Assembly (NCBI GenBank): GCA_944376785.1
Contig: CALWDV010000030.1
Span: 1-11,707 of the forward strand
DNA from: an uncultured Clostridia bacterium
Lineage (GTDB): Bacteria; Bacillota; Clostridia; Christensenellales; UBA1242
DNA length: 11,707 bases
Direction of reading: 5' to 3'
Position 1 is the first letter of the stretch; each line of letters begins with the position of its first letter. This document shows, in pieces, positions 1-5,711 of this stretch. Position numbers and translations under genes: made by a program. Below the pieces are notes generated by a model that saw only the letters and a program-made list of their open reading frames with translations, was not told where the DNA came from and did not search any database.

Positions 1-1999
1 CACCAGAACCTCCAGATCCTCCTGAAGAACCAGTTGCAGTGCTACCTCGACGACCACTATTACCAGATGATCCGAATAAACCACCCCCGCCGCCCCCACC
101 GCCACCACCCCCGCCGCCTGTTCCAGTGCCACCTCGGCCACCAGATCCAGAACTGATTTGTCCAAAATTAAAACAATTTAAAATTGTACCAGAATTACTT
201 ACCGCAATTCCAGCAGCACTAGTTCCAGCATAGCCACCACCTCCTGCTTTTCCACCATAACCATACTTTCCACCATATCCACCAGACCACGATATACCAT
301 TTCTTCCACCAGAGCCACCAGCTCCGCCAGACGCAGAACTAGCTGTTGATCCAGTTTTACCAGAATGTCCTTGAACAGTTCCATAATTAATACATCTTTT
401 AATTGTTCCCTGATTAAGATAAACAAAACCTCCAACTTTACCACCACCAGAACTTTGTGCATCAGATACTTTAGATTCATTATAACAATCTATAATTGTG
501 GCACCACTATAATTATAAACAGCAAAACCACCAACCCAGACATTCGAAGAAGTGCTTGTACTTTTTGTTGTACTATTAGTATTTGCACATTTTTCTATTA
601 TTCCACTATTTGCGTAAACAAATCCACCACCATCACCTGAAAAAGAAGTATTTGTAGCATACTGATTTTTTGCATATACTCCTTGATTATTGGAATATAC
701 ACCATTTTTTATGTTAGTATCTTCACTATCAATTTCAGTAATTTGACCAACAACAGAATTTGAAATAACACCATTGATTCCATTATAAAAAACTAATGGT
801 GCATTAAAAGAATATTTATATTGCTCATCTAACAATTCAGAAATTTTGTTTTCTTTTTCTTCAATTAAAAAATCGGCATTTGAATAATAAATTTGTTTAT
901 CTTCTTCTGAAACAGTAGTAAAATCAATAAAATATTCATTATACTCATTTTTATAATTTATTGTATTTAAAACGTTTTTTAAAATTTGTTCATCTGAATT
1001 TAAATTTTCAAAATTTTTTTCATACTTTTCAATAGTTTTTAAATAATTTTCTTCTATTAATTCATACTTTAGCAAACTTAAAGAAGCAACTCTGTTTTCG
1101 CTGATAATATAAACATTATCAGTTGAATCATTTAAACAATGAACATTTTGATTGGAACTTACTAATAAATTTGGGTTATTAACTAATTCTAACTTGGAAT
1201 TATAAACATCATCTTCGGTTAAATTTAAAAAATATGAAATTGGCTTACCAGTATTTCTAATGATATCAGGCATTAAAAAATTATCGTAATTTAAATTTAT
1301 GTTATTACTATCTTGTGAAGAAGAAATAGAATTTGTAATTAATGAATTTACAGAAATTGTTTCATTGCTATTACTATCATTCTCACCAGCCAAAACATAT
1401 CCATTTTGAATTTTAATTTGCTCAATTTCATCATTTAATTGATTTATTTTAGATTCAATTTTGTAACTTTCAAAACTTTTGGAACTGAATTTAGTTGAAA
1501 TTAATGATACGTTATTTATATAACCAAAATTGATAGTAGATAAATACCCCTTGTTTTCGTCAATTTGTGTTGTTGCATCAATATATAAATCACTTACTTC
1601 AGACTGTTCAGCTATGGTATCAAATAAAGGTTCAGAAGTAATAATTGACATATTATTACCATCAAATGAACCTACAAAATTTTTTGAAACAACACGATTT
1701 AAAGTTGTAGCATCAACATCTGCCATCAATTTAAAATGTCTTGGTTTCATTTTTGCATTTATTGCTCTAACAGTAAATGACTCAACATTTTTTAAATCGT
1801 TCACATTATAAATTAAATAAGGACGTTCCTCTGATCCATTTCCACCATAAGCATCAACAAAACTTATTGTTGATAGTTCCGGCTTTATTAAAAAAACAGA
1901 AAGAATGCTACTTAAAAGTAACACCATTCCCATTAACATACTATTAATTAAATTTTGATATGGATGTTTTACTCTAAAACTTGGTTTCTTTTTAGACAT
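1..1999 (-). CDS. Large exported protein with GLUG-type repeats and Gly-rich domain (partial, C-terminus off window)
   Basis: The minus-strand frame is open from an ATG at 1999 to the left edge, giving 666 codons without a stop. The start is supported by AAAGGAAG at 2008-2015, 8 nt upstream. Residues 1-20 are basic and residues 21-38 are hydrophobic (MLMGMVLLLSSILSVFLI), so the protein has a signal peptide or membrane anchor. Residues 52-72 (GGNGSEERPYLIYNVNDLK) and 109-140 (GSFDGNN, then PLFDTIAEQSEVSDLYI) resemble the opening of beta-helix surface proteins of GLUG type. Residues 150-400 are acidic, Asn-rich and partly helical. Four GLUG-like repeats lie near 457-475, 489-511, 522-543 and 595-615; each ends in an I-x-x-C element (Cys 471, 505, 536, 609). 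A Gly/Ser-rich segment (about 545-595) and a Gly-rich tail (616-666) surround the last repeat, with 13 consecutive Gly at 628-640. By family knowledge it is probably a cell-surface adhesin or matrix protein. Substrate and anchoring are unknown, and no sorting signal is visible before the edge. Confidence 0.85.
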   Translation of the reverse strand, partial: MSKKKPSFRVKHPYQNLINSMLMGMVLLLSSILSVFLIKPELSTISFVDAYGGNGSEERPYLIYNVNDLKNVESFTVRAINAKMKPRHFKLMADVDATTLNRVVSKNFVGSFDGNNMSIITSEPLFDTIAEQSEVSDLYIDATTQIDENKGYLSTINFGYINNVSLISTKFSSKSFESYKIESKINQLNDEIEQIKIQNGYVLAGENDSNSNETISVNSLITNSISSSQDSNNINLNYDNFLMPDIIRNTGKPISYFLNLTEDDVYNSKLELVNNPNLLVSSNQNVHCLNDSTDNVYIISENRVASLSLLKYELIEENYLKTIEKYEKNFENLNSDEQILKNVLNTINYKNEYNEYFIDFTTVSEEDKQIYYSNADFLIEEKENKISELLDEQYKYSFNAPLVFYNGINGVISNSVVGQITEIDSEDTNIKNGVYSNNQGVYAKNQYATNTSFSGDGGGFVYANSGIIEKCANTNSTTKSTSTSSNVWVGGFAVYNYSGATIIDCYNESKVSDAQSSGGGKVGGFVYLNQGTIKRCINYGTVQGHSGKTGSTASSASGGAGGSGGRNGISWSGGYGGKYGYGGKAGGGGYAGTSAAGIAVSNSGTILNCFNFGQISSGSGGRGGTGTGGGGGGGGGGGGGLFGSSGNSGRRGSTATGSSGGSGGSG
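80..118 (-). repeat. 13-glycine run encoded by an imperfect 24-bp tandem repeat
   Basis: Codons 628-640 of the surface protein are all glycine (5 GGT, 5 GGC, 3 GGG, no GGA). The 15-bp stretch at 80-94 recurs exactly at 104-118, so the run looks like one and two-thirds copies of a 24-bp (8-Gly) unit. It is almost pure G+C in a genome that otherwise has very little. Confidence 0.8.
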
Positions 2000-2007
2000 T
2001 TGTAAAT

Positions 2008-2015
2008 CTTCCTTT
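2008..2015 (-). promoter_or_regulatory. Ribosome binding site of the surface-protein gene
   Basis: The minus strand reads AAAGGAAG, ending 8 nt before the ATG at 1999. This fixes the start at the first Met rather than at Met21, 23 or 25, which lie inside the hydrophobic segment. Confidence 0.75.
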
Positions 2016-2036
2016 CATCATGATGTATGGTAAAAA

Positions 2037-2086
2037 CCAATAAATTACACTACAAATTAAAACAAAAATAAAAGAAAATTTATTGG
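2037..2086 (-). repeat. Inverted repeat in the surface-gene leader
   Basis: A perfect 10-bp inverted repeat: CCAATAAATT at 2037-2046 and AATTTATTGG at 2077-2086, separated by 30 nt. In the predicted mRNA it would form a hairpin ending about 21 nt upstream of the ribosome binding site. It includes two G-C pairs, which is notable in DNA this AT-rich. A regulatory role is inference. Confidence 0.5.
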
Positions 2087-2104
2087 ATTTAGTTTAAACA
2101 TTTT

Positions 2105-2135
2105 AAAAAAAAATATTATATAAAATATATAATAT
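2105..2135 (-). repeat. All-A/U hairpin followed by a T-tract, just after the predicted transcription start
   Basis: Positions 2113-2122 and 2126-2135 are perfect 10-bp inverted repeats with a 3-nt loop. On the minus strand a run of nine T follows (2113 down to 2105, the first T shared with the stem). It has terminator or attenuator geometry, but the stem is A-T only and weak, so it may simply reflect base composition. Confidence 0.35.
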
Positions 2136-2151
2136 AATAATGTTCTGAAAT

Positions 2152-2180
2152 AGTATAATTCAATAAGCGAAAATAGTCAA
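2152..2180 (-). promoter_or_regulatory. Sigma-A-type promoter for the surface-protein gene
   Basis: The minus strand carries TTGACT (2175-2180), a 17-nt spacer, and TATACT (2152-2157): five of six consensus bases in each box with ideal spacing. Transcription would start near 2144, giving a leader of roughly 145 nt. The RpoD encoded in this window has the matching recognition helices. Confidence 0.7.
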
Positions 2181-2189
2181 ACAAAATGA

Positions 2190-3103
2190 AAAATTAAAGC
2201 AATTTAAATTAAACAAAAAATACAAAAAATTTAAATCAAAAAAAAGGTTAAAGATGTCATGATTTTTAAATAAAAAAATTAAACGTATTTACAAATTTTA
2301 AATACAAAATTAAAAAAATAAATCATTAAAAAATAAATAATTAAAAGCTTACAAATAAAAACAATTTTAAAATTAAAAATTAAAATTAAAACAAAAAATA
2401 TGTAACTTAACAACAAATTATTAGTGATAACACTAAAATAATTTTTTTTAAAAAGTTTCATAATCTTATATAAAAAATAGAAAGAAAAAATAAAAAAATT
2501 TCAGTGTAATAATCATGAAATAAAACATCTATTATTTATAGTTTTTTTATTTTAATTTAGCAACATTTAAAGCTATCAATTTTATAAAAAATTTTAAAAA
2601 TAAATGTTTTGTAAAATTCATTGAAATTAGTATTTTTATTCATTATTATTTATAATTATTTATTGTCACAAACTATATAGTTTTTGTCAATTATTTGAAA
2701 TATGATAATAATTTGCATTAATTGAAAGCATATTTATTGTTTTTTTAATAATAAATTTTTATATTTTATATTTAATTAAAATTAATATTAATGTTATAAC
2801 TTTTACATATTGTATTTTTATGCAATAAATATTTTTTACAATTTTAAATTTAAAAACTAATATTATTAACAAATTATTAATAAAAAAATCATTTAAACAA
2901 TAATAAAATTTATTAAAATTTGAATTAAATTTTTTATATTAATTTAGATATTTCATTATAAAAAATATAAAATTTGTTACAAAAAAAACTACAAAAATAA
3001 GTATAATTTTTTTTTAAAATTTTAAATGTTTAAGTGTTAAAAATTTCTTTATTATATTTATAATTCGCTTAAAAATTTTTAATGTGTATTGTTTAATTTT
3101 TTA
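2190..3103. other. Gene-free, extremely AT-rich spacer
   Basis: About 0.9 kb lies between the operon terminator at 3104-3149 and the surface-gene promoter. It consists almost entirely of A/T runs. I find no credible gene on either strand: the only ORF of note (minus, 2279-2461) lacks a ribosome binding site and is low-complexity hydrophobic sequence. No tRNA, CRISPR or insertion-sequence ends are recognisable. The one structured element I noted is the palindrome at 2664-2689. Confidence 0.75.
2664..2689. repeat. Palindrome centred on AAACTATATAGTTT
   Basis: Positions 2670-2683 are a perfect 14-bp palindrome. The symmetry continues outward to 10 of 12 matching positions per arm, with TGTCA at both ends. 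It could be an operator for a dimeric regulator, but it lies about 500 bp upstream of the nearest promoter I can identify, so its function is open. Confidence 0.45.
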
Positions 3104-3149
3104 ACAAAAAAAATAAAAAAAATGACAACTAATTTGTTATCATTTTTTT
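3104..3149 (-). terminator. Intrinsic terminator of the dnaG-rpoD-trmK operon
   Basis: Stem arms are 3121-3129 and 3136-3144 with a 6-nt loop. On the minus-strand RNA the 9-bp stem is fully paired (one U-G wobble), whereas the plus-strand version has a C-A mismatch, so the hairpin is built for minus-strand transcripts. Flanking A and T runs extend the stem and supply the U-tract. It lies about 78 bp past the zinc-ribbon gene stop. Confidence 0.8.
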
Positions 3150-3221
3150 ATTTACTATGTATTTAATTTGATATTAAAAATGTTTAAATTTAAATATAAT
3201 TTTAAGAAAAATTTTACTTAA

Positions 3222-3914
3222 TTATTTTTGATAAATAACTCTACCACACTGCTCACAAACAATGTATCCATCGCTTTTTAATTTATCTAATTTACCCATT
3301 GGAAGTGCCATTCTGCAACCACCACAATTACCATTATTTAATGGAACAAAAACAGGGAAAATATTGTCGTGTTTTGCAGATTTATATTTTGTTAAAATTT
3401 TTGGTTCAATACCCTTTTCTAACTTTTCCATTTCTTTTTTAACAGCTTCAATTTTTGGATTAATTTCGCTTACCAACTGTTCATATTTTTGTTTGCTTTC
3501 TTTGTGTTTTTCTCTTGCTTTAATAACACCATTTTTTGTTTGCTCAAACTCTTTTAAAATGTTTTTAATGTTAACTAATTGAATGTTTAAATTACGTTCA
3601 ATCATATAAAGATTGCTTGAAACAATGTTTATTTGATTAAAAATTTCGTCCATTTCATCAGTAGAAAGTTCACTTGAATTTTTAGCTGTTAATTGTTTTA
3701 TTGTAAGAATGTTTTTGTCATATTCTTTCTTTAATAACAAATATTCTTCCATCATCTTTTTTGCTTTATGTTCTAATTCCATACTTTTATTTTGAGCATC
3801 TTTAACATATGAAATCATTTGATTCATAACAGATTTTTCTTTTGATGAAGCAACACTTTTTTCAAGTTGTTGTAATTTTAAATCTAACTCCTGATATTTT
3901 AAAATATTTTCCAT
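3222..3914 (-). CDS. Coiled-coil protein with C-terminal C4-type zinc ribbon
   Basis: This 230-residue protein is mostly predicted coiled coil (about residues 1-180, rich in K, E, L and Q). A C-terminal zinc ribbon follows, with Cys 197 and 200 (NCGGCRMALP) and Cys 220 and 223 (CEQCGRVIY). That is the layout of the C4-type zinc-ribbon family (Pfam PF02591), whose best-known member is Helicobacter HP0958/FlgZ; its role in Firmicutes is unsettled. A longer reading begins at a TTG at 3941, but I chose the ATG at 3914 because AGGAG sits at 3920-3924, 5 nt upstream, and because the TTG would overlap trmK by 26 nt with no binding site. The trmK stop and this ATG form TAATATG, so translation is probably coupled. 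It is the last gene of the operon. Nucleic-acid or protein binding through the ribbon is inferred. Confidence 0.88.
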   Translation of the reverse strand: MENILKYQELDLKLQQLEKSVASSKEKSVMNQMISYVKDAQNKSMELEHKAKKMMEEYLLLKKEYDKNILTIKQLTAKNSSELSTDEMDEIFNQINIVSSNLYMIERNLNIQLVNIKNILKEFEQTKNGVIKAREKHKESKQKYEQLVSEINPKIEAVKKEMEKLEKGIEPKILTKYKSAKHDNIFPVFVPLNNGNCGGCRMALPMGKLDKLKSDGYIVCEQCGRVIYQK

Positions 3915-3915
3915 A

Positions 3916-4587
3916 TTATCTCCTACTTTTTGCTCTTTCAATTTCTTTATTGTTTTTTATTATTATATTAGTAAATTCTTTTTTTAATAAATTGTTTTTT
4001 ATTTTTTCAATTCTGTTTGCAAGTTTGAAATTTTCTTCTTCCAACATTTTTATAAAACTTGGATTAAATTTTTTTAAATTTGTTTTTCCAAATTCAATTT
4101 CCCTTTTTGTTAGGTGATGTTTTATGTTTGTTTTTTCAACCTTTAAAATGTTATAAAACTTATTTTTATCTTCAACAACTTTATCGGTTATTATTTTGAA
4201 GTTATGTTCAATTAAAAAATTACGTAGCATTATAACATTGTTTTGTGGTTGCAAAATTAATTTTTTTAAATTTATTTTAGAATTATTTATAATTTTAACA
4301 ATTTCATAACCACCCATACCTGCAATTATTATTAAATCTAAATTATCTGCATTAGTAAGTGTACTAAAACCATCACCCACTCTAATGCTATAATTTTTAC
4401 AATTTAATGCATTTAACAACTGTTCGGCTTTTTTAACGCTGGGTTCACTAATATCTGATGCTATTAAATAGCTGGCTCCGTTTTTATGTAATTCGCCCAA
4501 AACTTTTCCATGGTCACAACCAATATCGGCAACCCTATTAACTTTTCCACAAAGTTTAACTATTTCATTTAATCTTTCGTTTTTCAT
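3916..4587 (-). CDS. trmK: tRNA (adenine22-N1)-methyltransferase TrmK
   Basis: A 223-residue class I, SAM-dependent methyltransferase that by family knowledge makes m1A at position 22 of tRNA in the cytoplasm. SAM-binding motif I is ADIGCDHG (residues 20-27), with the acidic residue after beta-2 at Asp45 (ASDISEPSVKKAEQ), GDGF at 71-74 and the family-typical AGMGG at 89-93. ILQPQNN (111-117) and the following LRNFL-to-ILKV section match the TrmK core. The C-terminal third (about 150-223) is Lys-rich and helical, like the coiled-coil extension of B. subtilis YqfN. The ATG at 4587 shares one base with the rpoD stop (TAATG), so translation is probably coupled. Many Firmicutes, as I recall them, have a Nif3-like gene next; here the zinc-ribbon gene follows directly. 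Confidence 0.92.
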   Translation of the reverse strand: MKNERLNEIVKLCGKVNRVADIGCDHGKVLGELHKNGASYLIASDISEPSVKKAEQLLNALNCKNYSIRVGDGFSTLTNADNLDLIIIAGMGGYEIVKIINNSKINLKKLILQPQNNVIMLRNFLIEHNFKIITDKVVEDKNKFYNILKVEKTNIKHHLTKREIEFGKTNLKKFNPSFIKMLEEENFKLANRIEKIKNNLLKKEFTNIIIKNNKEIERAKSRR

Positions 4588-5642
4588 TAATCAACAAAAT
4601 CTTCCAATTTTTTACTTCTGTTAGGATTTCTAAGTTTTCTAAGTGCTTTTGCTTCAATTTGACGAATACGTTCACGAGTAACGTTAAATTCTTTTCCAAC
4701 TTCTTCTAGTGTTCTTGGGTGGTTGTCATCTAAACCATATCTTAATCTAATAACTTTTTGTTCACGAGGTGTTAGTGTTTCAATAACTGCAAATAATTGT
4801 GCTTTTAAAATATCTTGTGCTGCACTTTCATCTGGGCTTTTAAAACTTTCATCTTCAACAAAATCACCAATTTTGCTTTCATCTTCTTCACCAACAGGGC
4901 TTTCCAAACTAACAGGGTCTTGTGCTATTTTTTGAATTTCATTAACACGTTGTTCGCTAATTCCCATTCTTTCAGCAACCTCAGCTGTTGTTGGATCACG
5001 CCCCAACTCTTGCATTAATTGTTTTGAAACACGTGAAAGTTTATGAATTGTTTCCACCATATGAACAGGAATTCTAATTGTTCTTGCTTGGTCTGCAATA
5101 GCACGTGTTATTGCTTGACGAATCCACCAAGTTGCATATGTTGAAAATCTAAAACCTTTTGTGTAGTCAAATTTTTCAACTGCTTTAACTAATCCCAAGT
5201 TACCTTCTTGAATTAAATCAAGAAATTGCATTGAACTTCTGTTAACATATTTTTTTGCAATTGAAACAACAAGTTTTAAGTTTCTCTCAATTAATTCTGC
5301 TTTTGCTCTTTCATCATGTTCTAAAATTCTTTTTGCAAGTTCAACTTCTTGTTCGCTTGTTAAAAGTTGCACTGTTCCAATGTCTTTTAAATACATTTTA
5401 ACTGGGTCATCAACTTTAACATTGCTTATTATTTCTTTTAAATCTTCGTCTTTAACTTCAACATCTTCTGATGGAATAACCTTAATTCCTTCGTCTTCAA
5501 ACATTGTTATTATTCCAGCCATAATTTCTGGTGTTAATTCGTGTTTTATAAGTTTGTTTTGAATGTCTTCTTCATTAATTTCATTTGTTTTTTTAGCAAT
5601 TTGAATTAAATTGTTAATATCATTTTCCAATTTTTTGTCCAT
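4587..5642 (-). CDS. rpoD: RNA polymerase primary sigma factor (sigma A / sigma 70)
   Basis: This 351-residue protein directs RNA polymerase to housekeeping promoters. Residues 1-75 are a short, acidic region 1.1-like N-terminus. Region 1.2 begins at DPVKMYLKDIG (79-89). Region 2 spans about 113-190, including NLKLVVSIAKKY, LDLIQEGNLGLVKAVEKFD and the minus-10 binding helix YATWWIRQAITRAI (169-182). Region 3 covers about 195-270. Region 4 ends in the helix-turn-helix TLEEVGKEFNVTRERIRQIE (311-330) that contacts the minus-35 box. It is slightly shorter than B. subtilis SigA (about 371 residues), mostly at the N-terminus. The ATG at 5642 has AAGAGGAA at 5648-5655. It lies 69 nt after dnaG in the conserved macromolecular-synthesis operon and overlaps trmK by one base. 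Confidence 0.97.
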   Translation of the reverse strand: MDKKLENDINNLIQIAKKTNEINEEDIQNKLIKHELTPEIMAGIITMFEDEGIKVIPSEDVEVKDEDLKEIISNVKVDDPVKMYLKDIGTVQLLTSEQEVELAKRILEHDERAKAELIERNLKLVVSIAKKYVNRSSMQFLDLIQEGNLGLVKAVEKFDYTKGFRFSTYATWWIRQAITRAIADQARTIRIPVHMVETIHKLSRVSKQLMQELGRDPTTAEVAERMGISEQRVNEIQKIAQDPVSLESPVGEEDESKIGDFVEDESFKSPDESAAQDILKAQLFAVIETLTPREQKVIRLRYGLDDNHPRTLEEVGKEFNVTRERIRQIEAKALRKLRNPNRSKKLEDFVD

Positions 5643-5664
5643 TTAAATTCCTCTTAGTATTCTA

Positions 5665-5680
5665 AAATTATTAATAATTT
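5665..5680. repeat. 16-bp A/T palindrome between dnaG and rpoD
   Basis: A perfect palindrome AAATTATTAATAATTT sits 9 nt upstream of the rpoD ribosome binding site. It might fold in the dnaG-rpoD mRNA and affect rpoD translation or processing, but an A/T-only palindrome of this size can arise easily by chance in such DNA. Confidence 0.35.
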
Positions 5681-5693
5681 AGCCATTTTTTAT

Positions 5694-5707
5694 TTGTTTG
5701 CATAGTA
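5694..5707. repeat. 14-bp motif shared by the dnaG and rpoD upstream regions (copy 1)
   Basis: TTGTTTGCATAGTA on the plus strand, exactly repeated at 7641-7654. The preceding bases also match (TTTTTTA plus one extra T), giving about 21 shared positions with a single indel. This copy lies 4 nt beyond the dnaG stop and 51 nt upstream of the rpoD start. Confidence 0.7.
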
Positions 5708-5711
5708 CTAA

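Noticed and set aside
39..233. Plus-strand ORF encoding a proline-rich peptide
   Set aside because: It is the antisense reading of the poly-Gly codons of the surface gene, has no ribosome binding site, and the minus frame there is open over 2 kb.
199..480. Minus-strand ORF of 93 codons
   Set aside because: It lies in a different frame from the surface gene, which reads through without a stop and shows GLUG repeats; this frame gives repetitive Val/Leu-rich sequence without family features.
1530..1811. Plus-strand ORF of 93 codons
   Set aside because: It is antisense to the surface gene, with no binding site and no recognisable domain.
2279..2461. Minus-strand 60-residue hydrophobic ORF in the A/T spacer
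   Set aside because: It has no ribosome binding site. Its Phe/Ile/Leu/Lys composition is what random A/T DNA produces, so it is probably not a small membrane protein.
2663..2720. Possible plus-strand promoter from the TTGTCA copies near the palindrome
   Set aside because: Neither TTGTCA has a minus-10 box at 16-18 nt, and no plus-strand gene follows.
3915..3941. Upstream TTG start giving a 239-residue zinc-ribbon protein
   Set aside because: It overlaps trmK by 26 nt and has no binding site, whereas the ATG at 3914 has AGGAG at 5 nt and forms a coupled junction with the trmK stop.
3842..4117. Plus-strand ORF of 91 codons with hydrophobic segments
   Set aside because: It is antisense across the trmK/zinc-ribbon junction, both of which are clear conserved genes; the hydrophobic look comes from the antisense of Lys/Asn-rich codons.
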